64,000 bases of DNA from Amborella trichopoda (GCF_000471905.2 NW_006495778.1:1006729-1070728); one strand, 5' to 3'. Positions 10,500 to 21,640 are shown, counted from the stretch's first letter. The notes: generated by a model from the letters alone, not told the origin. Numbers and translations: made by a program.

Positions 10500-11440
10500 C
10501 AAGTTCCTTTATCTCCCCCTATGTCTTAGATGGTGGAAGCTCATCGTCGTCCATGTTTTATCTCTCTTCTTATTCCTATATTATGGACGACGGAAGCTCA
10601 TCACCATCTATGTTTTCTCTCTCTTCTCATTCCTCTGTCATGAACGGTGGAAGCTCATCACCGTTCATGTTTTCTCTTTCTTCTCATTCCTATGTCATGG
10701 ATGTCGGAAGCTCATTACCGTCCATGATTTCTCTCTTTTTTTATTCCTATGTCATGGACGGTAGAAGTTCATTGCTGTCCATGTTTTCTCTCTTTTCTCA
10801 TTCCTCTGTCATAGACGGTGAAAGCTCATCGACGTCCATGTTTTCTCTCTTTTTTTAATCTTGTGTCATGGACGACAGAAGCTCATTGCCATCCATGTTT
10901 TCTCTCTTTTCTCATTTCTATGTCATGACTGAGGAAGCTCATCACCTCCATGTTTTCTCTCTCTTCTCATTCCTCTGACATGGATGACAGAAGCTCACCG
11001 TGGTCCATATTTTCTCTCTTCTTACTCCTCTGTCATGGATGGCAGAAGCTCATTGTCGTTCAAGTTTTCTCTCTCTTCTCATTCCTATGTCATGTACAAT
11101 GGAAGCTCATCGCCATCCATGTTTTCTCTCTCTTCTTATTCTTTTGTCATGGACAGTGGAAGCTAATCACCGTCCATATTTTCTCTCTCTCCTCTTTTAT
11201 CATGGACAGTGGAAGCTCATCATCGTTCATGTTTTCTCTCTCTCTATCATGGACGTTGGAAGCTCATCACCATTCATGTCTTCTCTCTCCTTTGTCATGG
11301 ATGGCAGAAGCTCATCGCCGTCCATATTTTCTCTCTCCTCTATTATGGACGATAGAAGCTCATCGTCGTCCATGCTTCTCTCCCTTTCTCTCTCCTTTGT
11401 CATAGATGGTGGGACCTCATCGCCGTCCATGTTCCTCTTT
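10500..11440 (+). repeat. 57-bp minisatellite, about 17 units (TE2 LTR)
   Basis: The core gaagctcat recurs at about 10537, 10593, 10650, 10708, 10764, 10821, 10878, 10934, 10990, 11045, 11101, 11158, 11209, 11250, 11305, 11355 and 11411: period 56-58, shortening to 41-55 at the end. Each unit has two arms of an inverted repeat (catggacgg ... ccgtccatg) around the gaagctcat core. Because 57 is a multiple of three and the unit has no stop, all frames stay open over long distances (10427-10858, 10950-11405, 11000-11548), giving Ser-rich 19-residue repeats. I treat these ORFs as by-products. Homologous to the arrays in TE4. Confidence 0.92.
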
Positions 11441-11642
11441 TGTCTTCTCTCTCTTTCTCCCTCTTCCTTCTCTCCCTTCTTTCTTTTTTCTTCTCCCTTT
11501 TCTTTTCCTTCTCATAACTGCTCTCTTCTTCTTGAGCAAGGTTCCTGAAAGAGCGATCTCAAGTCTCGGGTTCCTCTGAAACCCGAGACACGTGCCATCA
11601 TATCATCCCGACCTGGAAGGCGAGATCGAGGCACCTAACCGC

Positions 11643-11954
11643 ACCCAAGGCGACTGATTCATTGAGGGCAGTCTCCTAATTTTGTTGGTATATTTTCAAA
11701 CTCAATTTTATTTTATTTTGCCCCTACAACTCAATTTTTCTTCTGGTTTTGGCCCCTGGATCTCATATTTTTGCCATAGTAATTTATTAGAAAAAGCCCA
11801 GATTGAATCGAGAGGGTCTCAATTAGGCATCACTGGTGGTGTCGCCCGAGCAACATTGATATTGTCTCTCACACAGGCTAGGCGACACCACTAGTGTCGC
11901 CTTGGTCAATTTGCCTTGGATGGCTCCGAGGTCCTAGGCTTATGTTCCATGACC
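11643..11954 (-). other. TE3 tail end, unassigned, with GTCGCC palindromes
   Basis: No gene recognised. It holds a stem of 13 of 14 pairs (11833-11846 with 11881-11894, core ggtggtgtcgcc) and a second, nested palindrome ggcgacac/gtgtcgcc (11881-11901). Similar GTCGCC-type motifs occur in the TE6 LTR and leader (51190-51220, 52365-52445). It could be part of the TE3 tail or of another fragment. Confidence 0.4.
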
Positions 11955-12697
11955 TGTTGGGGTGATTTTGGCTTCTATTTTTCCGTAGATTTGGGCTTAT
12001 GAACACATTGTCATTGTTCATCCTCCTCGATCAATGACGGTTGTATTTGCTACCACGGGACTGGCATATGTCAATGACTCCACCCGATGTCATGACGTCA
12101 ATCATTATCACCAGGTTTTGGACGAGTTGTCGTCTTTTTATTGGATGATCAAGGGTCTTGAGAATGTGCCCTTGTTTCTGCCTGCTATGGGGTATTCATG
12201 TCTTATTCTGAGGGGACATTACTTCACAGAGGGGTATTTCCCTTAGAGGGTGCTTCACCAGTTTCGCCATACTCAACATTATACTTCTCATGGGGAAGCG
12301 ATCGGTCGTCACCCTATCTTTCTGCTTCGATGACACTCTTCTACGCTTCTTGTTAAGGCAGGTTTATCATGGAAGGGGAAGAAGTCTTCATCCAGTGAGG
12401 GGTTGGTAAATCAAGACAAGCCCATGACCACTTCCAACTATGATTCTTGGTGGGAACGTGCATGCCCTCTTTCGGTATGTCCCATGGCATTGAAACTTCA
12501 TGATGAATCTTCTACCCCTGCTCGGGATCTCAGGTCTTCTCGAGAAGATGATGCCTCTTCTTCAAATAAGCGAGTCAAATCCAATGAGAATGTATCTGAC
12601 ATCAGTTTGGAATGCTGAAGTTGAATTAGCTCGATGGGCAGCCTTCGTGGCGGAACTCAAGGAGAAGGATGTTGATCCGAAGCTGAAGACTGAATAG
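11955..12697 (+). pseudogene. Antisense ORF of TE3 tail resembling plant mobile domain (PMD)
   Basis: On the strand opposite to TE3 pol, one frame interrupted only by stops (near 11982, 12244, 12331) reads IWAYEHIVIVHPPRS, later EGYFP, RVLHQFRHTQHYTSHG, GRHPIFLLR and YDSWWERA. The frame then shifts near 12600 and ends LARWAAFVAELKEKDVDP. A block W-A-x-E-H-I, then R-V-L-x-Q-F, then W-W-x-R is what I expect from the C-terminal half of the plant mobile domain (aminotransferase-like PMD), found in plant transposons and in MAIN/MAIL1 proteins. The N-terminal half would lie in or left of TE2. Assignment is by memory of the family pattern, so moderate. No longer translatable. Confidence 0.5.
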
Positions 12698-12951
12698 CCA
12701 AAGCATTTTTCTTTTCTTCTTCTTTTTCTTGGCATGAATAAGTTGATCTTGTGATCATTCTCATGTTCAGTACTTCTTTCGTTTTATTGAAGTCTGTTGA
12801 GATAGTAGGAATTTCGGTCATAGGGTCAAGTTTGATGGTGTGAATGCTTGTAATAAGCCCATTTCAATGGATGAATAAAATCAGAGTTTTGAGATACCCA
12901 AAATTTTGTTTTCTATTCTGCTTGATGTTCTGTGATCATGGAATCTTCTTT

Positions 12952-12972
12952 TATATATATATATATATATAT
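12952..12972. repeat. (TA)n microsatellite
   Basis: About ten TA dinucleotides inside the TE3 tail. Confidence 0.9.
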
Positions 12973-13943
12973 TTGTTTTCTCCTTGTTGCTGCCCATGTT
13001 GGGAGCTCTTTTCCATCTTGCCTCTGTTATGGGGAGTTTGAAAAGCTTCTTTTTATGGGGGGTCCTTGTTCTACTTGTACGTGTGTAATTGATTCGTCAA
13101 AGTAGAGCGGGATGCTTTCTTTGCACATACTTTTGAAACTGATTTTTTACATACTCAACCCCTTAGTTATAGGGTTTTGTCTCGAATTTTCAGCTATTCG
13201 TACACACATACAGGGATGAGCTTGCCTCATTTTTCCTCAGGGGATTCAGTCGAGAGAAAAACGCTCCCAGATTAGCCAATATCGTCATTGGTGAGGTTCA
13301 TCCATCTCTGATATGTGGTAGTTGGCAGTTATACTCATACAACCATGGAGTACCTGAGTAGTTTCGAGCCTTCATAATGTGCATAGAAAGTTGGCTTCGA
13401 GAACGAGGCCAGATCGACTAACATTTTAGCCTCTTATAGTGATGGAGGAAGTCCATTCTAAAAGAGTTTTGCTTTTTAAAATGGATGATTTAAAAGTCAA
13501 TTTGAAAAGCATTTTCAAAAGGGACAGGCCTTACAGTTTTGCCACCTGTGGCCCCTTTGATTGTCATTTTCTTTATTATGTTTTACCCAAAGATGATGAA
13601 AGGATTTCCTTGTGGGATCGTGAGAACTCAAAAGTCTCGAATTTGTCATTTTACCTTTGGAGCTTTCATCTTATGCTTCGCGGGTCCATGAAGAATTCTT
13701 TGGATTCTTGCTGGGCTTCCATCTTGGAGAAGTCTCGACGTTCTCCTAAGGTTGGTCAAAGTCACTTTGATTTTTCATTCATGTCACTTTCTACATCTTG
13801 CAGGGTTTAGGAGGAGTCTTTGTCCTCATGGTCTGCTGGTGCAGTGTTGTTAGAACTTGCAAGTACTTGTTTGTACTTGAGTGTTTTGCTTTGGAAGCTC
13901 CTTCTTGGAGATTTTTGTTTATTCTTTTTTTTTTTTTACCCAT

Positions 13944-14012
13944 GATGCCTTTTCAGGTTTTCACCACGTCCATTTTTTTTTTTCTTTGTGATGCCTTTTC
14001 AGGTTTTCACCA
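13944..14012 (-). promoter_or_regulatory. Conserved tail motif, two copies (TE3)
   Basis: In element sense the motif is GGTGAAAACC followed by TGAAAAGGCATC, at 13944-13966 and 13990-14012, just after the integrase stop. The same motif is at 61169-61190 and 61247-61269 in TE6, 17856-17878 in TE4 and 37474-37496 in TE5. Function unknown. Confidence 0.6.
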
Positions 14013-14026
14013 CGCTTTTAAGCCCG

Positions 14027-14392
14027 TTACGAGAAGTATTTTATGATATACATCGCATTAATGGGGTCGTTAAGTTCGTAGCCTCTGGATTTTTTATCTT
14101 GTAAGAACTACTTGCATTCAGGTAACCACGAATGGCCCCTCCCAATTAGGTTTGAACTTGCCTAAAGGGTGTGGATTTGCAAGAGTGTGGAAGATTTTCT
14201 TGAGTATCATGTCCCCTTCTCTGAGTTGTTGAGGAACAACTTTTCTTTGTTATGCCCTCTCGATTCTGCACTGGTAAGCAATGATATTTTGTGTTGCTCG
14301 TAGTTGTCTTTCATCCAAAGTAACGAGGGCAGCGATTCGTGCTTCGATCATTTGTTCCTCATCTGAATTTTTGTGAATAAGCACTCGGAGAG
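14027..14392 (-). pseudogene. pol: TE3 integrase C-terminal end
   Basis: Continues the integrase interrupted at 31662. In pieces it reads LIHKNSDEEQMIEARIAAL, then ERQLRATQN, a stop within the RAYQRKV equivalent, then HPLGKFKPNWEGPFVVTR. That is the G-K-F-K-P-x-x-E-G-P-(F/Y) block typical of the C-terminal domain of Tat-lineage integrases. The reading ends at a stop at 14027-14029 after IIKYFS. The matching part of TE6 is 60790-61154. TE4 sits between this fragment and the catalytic core. Confidence 0.85.
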
Positions 14393-14397
14393 ACAGT
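14393..14397. repeat. Left target-site duplication of TE4
   Basis: acagt; the partner at 31662-31666 is atggt. Two transitions separate them. Joining the flanks at this site restores colinearity with TE6 (accat at 60784-60790). Confidence 0.65.
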
Positions 14398-15059
14398 TGA
14401 TTAGTGCCTCGACCTCGCCCTCTGGATCTGGATTATCTAGCAGCACACGTCTCGGGTTTCGGGGGAACCTAGGACTTGAGATCGCTCTTTTGGGAACCTT
14501 ACTCAAGAATAAGGGCAGGTGGACCAACCGATGAGAGAGGAATTTAAGGTGGGTTCAGGAGTTACTCAGACTGCCTTGCATGGGCACCCTCTTAGATCAC
14601 GAAAAATGGCCCCCAGTGGTAAAACTGGTTCGAAATTGTCTCCCTTGGCCTGTATTCTCTTGTTTCTGCAATCACACACACATTGTTAATTCTACAAGAC
14701 AAGGGGGCCAAAAGAGACCCCACCTTGTCTTTGAGCGAATGTACACAGGTTTGTACATCTAAGATAAGAAAGGGAAAGAAAATACATGAAAGAAGAGGAA
14801 ATAAGTAGATCAAATGAGTTTTGATTATGTAGCGAGACTAATAGAGCAACTAGATTAGGAAGTGGTTGACCCGGCGTGGTAGCAAGATGGGCACGTAACT
14901 AGACTGACACAACATAAATACAACTAGACGCAAGAATAATCATCGGCCGACCTAACGTAATGGCTAGCTTATCGCGGCAGTAAAGCGGGCACGATGACTA
15001 AGACCGGCTCAATAGCAATACAACTAGACAATAGGACTACCAGGGCAATGTTTGTCTCA

Positions 15060-15240
15060 GCTTCTCTTGGTCAAACGAGAGAGAGAAGAAAGAAAAGAGA
15101 GAAAGAGAGACAAGCAAAATACTACCGATGTTGTGCATGGGAAAAGAAGAGGAGAAGAGGAGCAGAGGGAGAAGAAAAGAAAAAGGGAAGAGAGGAAGAA
15201 GAAGAAAAGAAGAGAGAAGGAAGAAGAGAGGACCTAAATG
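15060..15240 (-). repeat. GA-rich tract 1, TE4 3' LTR
   Basis: GAAGAGAGAA-type purine run on the plus strand; absent from the TE1 LTR. Confidence 0.85.
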
Positions 15241-15289
15241 GCGTTGATAGAGAAGATAAGAAAGAATATGGATGACGATGAATCTCCTC

Positions 15290-15840
15290 CGTCCATGACA
15301 GGAGGGTAAGAAGAGAGAAAGGACATGAGTGAAAATTAGCCCCTGTCGCTCATGGTAGGGGAATCAGAGGAGGGAGAAAACATGAGCGACGATATGCTTC
15401 CGTCGTCCTTGTTAGACGAAGAAGAAGAGAGAAATGACATGGGCGGCGATATGCTTCCGCTGTCCGTGTCAGACGAAGAAGAAGAGAGAGAAGACATGGG
15501 TGGCGATGTGCTTCTGTTGTCCGTGTCAAACGAAGAAGAAGAGAGATAAGGCATGGGCGGCGACGTGCTTCTTCCATTCGTGTCAGATGAAGAATAAGAC
15601 AGAGAAGACATGGGTGACGATGTGCTTTCGCTGTCTGTGACAGATGAAGAAGAAGAGAGAGAAGACATGGGCTGCGATGTGCTTCCGTCGTCCATGTCAG
15701 AAGAAGAAGAAGAGATATGTGGGCAGCGATGTTCTTCTGCTATCCATGTCAAAAGAAGAAGAAGAGAGAAAAGACATGAGCGGCTATGTGCTTTCGTGGT
15801 CCATGTCAGATGAAGAAGACAATGAGACTTCGACAAAGGC
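15290..15840 (-). repeat. 57-bp minisatellite, about 9 units (TE4 3' LTR)
   Basis: Plus-strand units run gacatgggcggcgatgtgc, then a cttcc/gtcc arm, then gtcagacgaagaagaagag. They are the reverse complement of the TE2 units and lie at the same LTR position. An internal inverted repeat is visible in most units. Open frames on both strands follow from the 19-codon period. Confidence 0.9.
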
Positions 15841-15924
15841 CCGACCCACCACTCGGGTTAAGGCCTAGCTCATTGGTCATGTCTCTGAAGCGAAACAACA
15901 TCATGCTAAGTAATCAGCTTTGCT

Positions 15925-16227
15925 ATGAATGAACAGAGAAGTAGGAGAAAGAGAGTAGAGAGAGAACTGGAAAGAGAGGAAAAGTGAAGGAAAGATAAAG
16001 AGAGAAAAAAGAAAGTGGATAAAAGAGATCAGAGATAAATAGGAAAGAAAGACATAGACGAGAGGAGAGAGAAAGAGGGAGATAAAGATGAGGAGAGAGA
16101 GAGAGAAAAGAGGAGAAAGATGAGAGAAAAGAGGAGGATAGAGATGAGAGAGAAAAGAGGAGGAGAGAGAAAATTACCTTATCGAAGGGTACCGACCATT
16201 TTTTTCTCTCTCCTCTCTCTCTCTCCA
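15925..16227 (-). repeat. GA-rich tract 2 with CT fold-back, TE4 3' LTR
   Basis: A purine run to about 16175, a loop containing ggtaccgacc, then a CT run at 16203-16227 complementary to the end of the purine run. Confidence 0.85.
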
Positions 16228-16261
16228 TGACACACCCACGAACTTAAGCAAGAAGTGAAAT

Positions 16262-16267
16262 CTTTAT
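16262..16267 (-). terminator. Polyadenylation signal candidate, TE4 3' LTR
   Basis: AATAAA on the minus strand, about 55 bases downstream of the TATA box. Confidence 0.55.
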
Positions 16268-16318
16268 TAAATCAATGTGTAGAATGAACCGGGGGCTGTT
16301 TACAATTAGGATTAGCAT

Positions 16319-16327
16319 GTTTATATA
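16319..16327 (-). promoter_or_regulatory. TATA box, TE4 3' LTR
   Basis: Minus-strand CTATATAAA, identical to the other long LTRs. Confidence 0.6.
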
Positions 16328-17640
16328 GAATTGGGCCCAAACATGGGTGTACGCCCAAAAACTATCAAAATTGATGATAATTACAATTTAATGAAATTAA
16401 AAGAAATATGAAAATTGGGTGCAAAATGATTGTTTTGCCCCTTCCCAAGAATGTGTGAAATTATAAAATAGTCCCTACTACTGCCCTAGAACTTGCGTGA
16501 TCTTCCATGGATGATCCAGGGTTGCTCTAGTGCTCGTTTAATCGAAAGATGATTGTTTTCTTGTAGGGCTCGGCATGACGATCGATTTGATACGAACTTC
16601 GAACCATAGGTCGTGCTTTTGAGCCACGATCATGCGACTTAAAATTTGGATGAATCTTGCAAACTTCGGATCCGTAGTGTGCTTGTTTCTTGATGTTTTT
16701 CTTTGATTTCTTCGCTAAATCACACTAAGCATGTCTTCACGATCGCACAACAACAAACACAGCTTGATTTCGTGTCCAGATGATTTCGTCGACTTGATTT
16801 TTTTAACGAAATTTGGAAATTCGACGGCCAAAATTTACAACAGCTTCGACGACTTCGTGTATGAAATCCATCCGTTCATCATATGTGGGGTTTGGACCAT
16901 AGATAGCCTCGAACCTTAGGCACATAATGCAATTGGTTTTGCAACGGTTGGGTACGTGAGTGTCTTGATTTGGTTGCTCGAACAAGGCATGCTGTTGCTG
17001 AATTTTCTGGAACTTTCTTCATAGATTCGAAATTTCTCTCTAGTTTTTCTCCCTGCCAGGGTATCGTCACTAGTCATGCCACATATCAAAATGCTCGTCT
17101 TGATGAGACGAATAGGCTCACTAACTTTGAGAATGATCCGACTCAAGACGAGTGAGATACAGGCCTTTGAAGTTGCTACTCGAGACTGTGCACATCAGCC
17201 TCCTTTAATGGAAGTTGGTGTAAGGAGGCCGCATGGGAATAGCGTGCGACCTACCTCTTTTTGGTCTTTTAACCATAACTTCATCCTAAATTGCTTGATG
17301 AAGCTGGAACTTGATCTATAAGGGTTTTCGACCGTGTCGAATCAAATGGAAATGGTCCCACAACTGTTTGACACACAAAAAATAGAGTTCTAGTTTCGGG
17401 GTCCGTTTCAAGGTGCTAAAGGTTGATTTTTCTGAAATTATTTCTCTGTCTGCACTACCTTAGATATGTTGGATTGGGACAAAATCTGGCAGGTAGCCTT
17501 TTGAAGTGCTTAGAAAGATTCTGACCCATTCTGGGGAAATTCTGAGACTGTCGGGAATTTCATCGTATGTTAAGGCTTTATTGACCTGCTTTCTCTTTAC
17601 TCCGCGTCAGGGACCAAGGTGCTGAAAATGTCTTCAAAAA

Positions 17641-17656
17641 ATTTGCCTCATCGAAT
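17641..17656 (-). other. Polypurine-like stretch of TE4
   Basis: In element sense gatgaggcaaat immediately precedes the 3' LTR; TE5 has gacggggcaagt at the same place (36534-36548). This is the expected place for the plus-strand primer, but the purine run is short. Confidence 0.4.
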
Positions 17657-18429
17657 GTTGTACTTTGATACAAGCAAGAAGGACAAGTGTTGCATCAACC
17701 TATTTATTGATCCAAGCGTTCTTTGTGGATTTTCACTTGGACTTGGGAGGCGGTGCCGTAGAGATGGTTTTCACCAACTTCCTTTTATTTGAGGCTCTTT
17801 TACCCATGACCTTTCGGCCAGGTCCACCGCTTTTTTTTTTTCCATTTTTGCTCACGAGGCCCTTTCAAGTTTTCACCGTGCCTAGGTTTTTATTTTCACA
17901 AAACTCTCTTACTCATGGTTACGTGACCATGCCTATTCGTTATTTTTACTCATGGTGTTCCCTTATTCAGATGTACACCATGACAATTATTCTTTTTTTC
18001 TGTTTTTTTTTGTGAAGGCATGTTTATGGTCATGCCTTCGAGACCTGTGCGACGTAGTTTAACGATCAGGACATGCACTACAACTTAAGGTCATACAGCT
18101 GGACCGTGATGGTAATGAATGGCAGTCTATAGAGGCTATGGAGTGAGTATGGTGGTGGTTTGACTCACTTTGGGGAGATGACATGAGGCTCCCTATGAAA
18201 TATGAGTAATGTATGAATGGAAGGTGGAAAAGTGGTGACCCACTAACTGACGACGCATATGAATGGCAGAATAGCTCACTGTTTTGTAAGCATGGGTGAG
18301 ACCCACTGGGGAATGATGAAAGGTGATGAGTAATTCGCTGGGGACATATTGAAGGTGGTGTGTTCACACGAACGGGTCGGTTAGGGAAGACGTGCGTGAA
18401 GATGCACGTACAGGGTGTGTGCACACATT

Positions 18430-18560
18430 GTGGGGGAGAGTTTAAGGTCGTGCAACTAGACCTCCGCTACAGTTTAAGGTCGTATAGTTTGGACCATACA
18501 GTTTTAAGGTCGTGCGCCTAGACGAAGGTTGTGCAGTTTAAGGTCATGTAGAGCGGACCA
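18430..18560 (-). repeat. TTTAAGGTC repeats, short array (TE4 tail)
   Basis: Four to five imperfect units around gtttaaggtcgt...ctagacc and ...tttggacc. The same repeat is expanded to about 20 units in TE5 (37660-38760). Confidence 0.8.
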
Positions 18561-19724
18561 TGGTTGTGGGTCACCATGTAGGTGAAGATGCATGGGAATA
18601 TGTCTTGTAGACTGCAATCTGACTCCCTGGGGATAAAATGGTTAAGACCGGAAAAGGGTTCAAATGGGAAGGCTGACCTCCTTGGGGATTAAGAGACAAG
18701 TGTGGCTCCCTTAGAGGTGAAAAATGGTACTCAATATAGAACAAATTTATTGAAGATGACCCAACTCCTAGAGGAAAGGACAACTAGGTGTGAAGCAAAC
18801 CCACTAGGGGTTGCAGTGATAAAAATGACCCTCACTCCTTTGGGGATAAGGGACTACAACATGAGTATGACTCATACTGGGGATGAGAAGTCATGGTTTA
18901 GGTGGAACGACCTGAGTACCACTCCACTGGGGATAATAGGTCATGGTCAGGGTGCAACGCCATTGGGGATAACAGTAATAAGACATGCATGGATTTAGCA
19001 TGGAGCATGTGACACTGAACATGAGTGAAAGTGAACCCTTAAGAACATAGCCGGCGTTGGGTACTGCCAACACTATTTCTTGGTTTAACAGTGAGGGTGA
19101 GGTTTTCGGTGAAAGCTTCGGCAAACACACAGGGATTCCAACAAGATTAGCAAAGGTTTTGCCACCGAATAGGGGTAGGTTCCGGTTAAGCAAGGAGTAG
19201 CCAGTAGGAAAGGAGGCAAGATTTGCTGGGATTGCAGGAGTTTGCAGTAAGAAAAAGGCAGTTTACCAGGAAACAGGGAACTCTGGCCGTGGTTTTGAGG
19301 GCTCTATCAAAGGAAAGAAGAGAAGTAGAGGGCTGCCCAGGGTTTTCCACTGGTTTTTGTCAGTTTTCTAGTGGGTGAAAGTGGCTTTCCAGCAGTACAT
19401 AGGAAGGGTGAAGGTTTTCCTGCAGTGGATTTCCGGTGACTTGGAGAAAGGTTGCAAAGGGTTTTCGGCAGTGGAAGGGAGTTTCTGGCAGTGGAAGGGA
19501 GTTTTCAGCGGGAACTTGAAGGGCACAGGGAGAATGAACGGTTGCAGAAGGTGAACCGTCACTGAAGGTGGACGGTCGCAGGAAGGTGAACGGCCGTCAT
19601 TGGAAATTATGCAATCATCGGGGAGGTGAAGCATCTTAGGCCAGAAAATGAGGGGTCTCAGGAACCGAGGAGACGTGAAGAGCAAAAAGGTACCAGAAGG
19701 TGAACAATCACAGTGGCAAAAAGC

Positions 19725-19905
19725 GTTAAAACCTGGCCGGCGCTGACTTTAGGATACCCAACCGGCACTTGGCATTAAAAGCACAGTCGATGCCGACCCT
19801 TTTAGAAAGACAGTTGGTGCTGATCCTCAAGATAGGTAGCCGGCGTTGGGAGTTAGAAGAACAACCGACGCTAGTCCTTGGAAGACACAGCCGGTGCTGG
19901 CCTCA
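19725..19905 (-). repeat. CCGGCGCTG repeats (TE4 tail)
   Basis: Six diverged units of about 30 bases around ccggcgctg / ccgacgcta / ccggtgctg. Related in motif to the TE5 LTR minisatellite and to 39190-39630. Confidence 0.75.
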
Positions 19906-20461
19906 CACGACCCTTATCAGTGCATGGTCAACATTATGATGCGCATGGTGTTGCTCACGTGTGACGGTGAGTCACATGTGGGGATTTTCGCACACGGTGA
20001 TGAGTCACGTGCAGCGATGTTCATGCATGGTGCTGACTTGGGTAGGAAAGGGTGGTGACCAATTGTAAGGCCTGACTTATGATGCCCGTTGGAAGCCGAG
20101 TCCTCTAAGACAACAGTGAAGTCCATGTTGTCCTATGGAAGGGCATTCACTGTGAACTGGGTATGCTCTCCATCATAGGACAGTTCCTTGCTTGAGAAGT
20201 TTGTTTTGTATGTTTGATAAACTCGTCAGATGAATTGAAGCTGACTTGGAAATGATTGGCTTCTTCTTTTAGCCAGTAACCATCCTCTTTGAGAACGCCC
20301 TTCAAACGAATTGAGGCTGGCTCTCAAGTGGTTTTGCTTCTTCTTCATGAGGAGGGCATTTCATTTTGACCTGTAACCGTCCTCTTATCTTCAGATACAA
20401 CAGCAATACCGAGGGTGTCAACTTTTCTCTTTTCTTCAAATGTAAGAGATTTGTAACTTCC

Positions 20462-21640
20462 CTAATAATGGGCTTTTGATTGTAACTTGTAACTCCTTTT
20501 AATGCAATAAAAAGATTTAAGCTTTGTTTGGACTTTGTAGCTTGGTTTGAATTGAGTATACATCATAGGTAATATTTCTTTAGGTATCGCCCATTGATAG
20601 GGGGACATTGCCTCCTCTCCATCAGGATGTGCAAATATGTAGGCTCCATTTGGTGAGACCTTTCTAACTATAAAGGGACCTTCCAACTTAGGTTCGAACT
20701 TCCCTTTGCGCCGCCCATGAATAACAATCGGCCTCTTGACAGCTAGAACTAAATGTCCATGGGAAAATGAGCGGACCTTGACTGACTTGTCAAAGGCCCT
20801 CTTCATTCTCCCCTAGTTGAGTTCAAAGTTTTGTTGGGCCTCTAACCTCTTTTCATTGAGTGCATCCAGCTCTTGATATCAAATTTTGACTCTCTCATCT
20901 TCGATTAGTCCTTGATGTACAACGACACACAGTGAAGGGATTTGAATTTCAAGGGGTAAAATATCTTCGCCTCCATAAGGAGTAGAATTGGTGGCATTTC
21001 TTGTGGTAGTGTGATATGCCCACAGGGCTTCAGGAAGTTTCTCGTGCCATTTCTTCTTCGTTTTTTATATCGATTTCCTTAAAATGTTGCACAGGGTCTT
21101 ATTGAAGGCCTCGACTAATTCGTTGGCTCGAGGGTGATACATAGTTGAGTATCTCCATTCGAAACCGAATTGATTAACCAAGCAATCGATGTGATGACTC
21201 ATGAACTGAGGGCCGTTGTTAGATATAATCTGGTCAGGCACTCCGAACTGATATAGGATGTGATGTCACACAAAATTAGCTATTGTGGTCCCAAGAACTT
21301 ACTTAAGAGGGATCGCTTCAACCAACTCGGAGAAGTAATCTGTTGAAGCTAGAATAAGGACATGACCCATTGCCGAAAAGGCCCTACAATGTCCATATCC
21401 CCGTTGTGAGAAGGGCCATGATGCCACTGTAGGGTGTAAGGGCTCTGAAGGCTGGTGAACAAGGCTTGAATGGATATGGCACATCTGACACTTCTTAGCA
21501 TAATTTAAGGAATCATCAATCATCGAAGGCCAATAGTATCCCAATCTGCTTATTTGTTCATAGAGCTTGGGATCAGACTGATGCAATCCATAGATGCTTG
21601 AGTGTACTTCTTCCAGGACCTTATTTTCTTCTTATGCATC
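20462..21640 (-). pseudogene. pol: TE4 integrase
   Basis: Integrase joins element DNA to the genome. 21299-21586 gives the zinc-binding end (SRLGYYWPSMIDDSL, then C-Q-M-C). The first catalytic Asp is in a shifted frame (MDIVGPF, near 21385-21405). The second, expected in I-S-D-N-G-P, is Asn here (codon 21218-21220). The Glu region NELVEAFNKTL is present near 21110-21125. The 20462-20806 frame holds the C-terminal domain: RRKGKFEPKLEGPFIVRKV and a PNGAYIF strand. At least two frameshifts plus the Asp-to-Asn change make it inactive. Confidence 0.9.

Larger units (their letters stand above)
8879..11642 (+). mobile_element. TE2: long-family LTR in plus orientation, start cut off by TE1
   Basis: From about 8884 the sequence is the reverse complement of the TE1/TE4 LTR interior (for example ctctagcaccctgag mirrors the LTR near 8640-8655). 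It starts about 230 bases into the LTR. It ends gaggcacctaacc near 11642, the same terminus as the other long LTRs. No primer-binding site follows, so it is either a 3' LTR or a solo LTR; the remainder would be left of TE1, outside the window. It abuts the TE3 tail, into which it presumably inserted. Confidence 0.8.
12698..14026 (-). other. TE3 tail between integrase and antisense ORF
   Basis: Non-coding, homologous in inverted sense to 61155-62440 of TE6 (shared tracts near 13860-13910 and 61310-61370; the match stops near 12720). ORFs at 12844, 13439 and 13798 are chance readings of poly-T-rich sequence. Confidence 0.75.
14398..17640 (-). repeat. TE4 3' LTR (3.24 kb)
   Basis: Plus-strand start tgattagtgcctcg, end tcttcaaaaa (the terminal CA has decayed). 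Aligned by eye with 28359-31661 over its whole length, with small indels. It contains two GA tracts, the 57-bp array, AATAAA and TATA. No real genes inside; the ORFs at 15336-15868 come from the array. Confidence 0.9.
17657..20461 (-). other. TE4 tail: repeat-rich, no coding sequence seen
   Basis: Between integrase and the 3' LTR. It holds the tail motif (17856-17878), poly-T runs (17830, 17990), ctggggataa-type repeats (18290-18330, 18620-18990), Cys-free chance ORFs, a block of short gcagtggaaggg and aggtgaacggtcg repeats (19380-19600), and a partial duplication at 20231-20300 and 20310-20385 (both around gaatgaag/gaattgagg, ending in ccatcctctt or ccgtcctctt). It is homologous in order to 37311-40380 of TE5. 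Confidence 0.7.
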
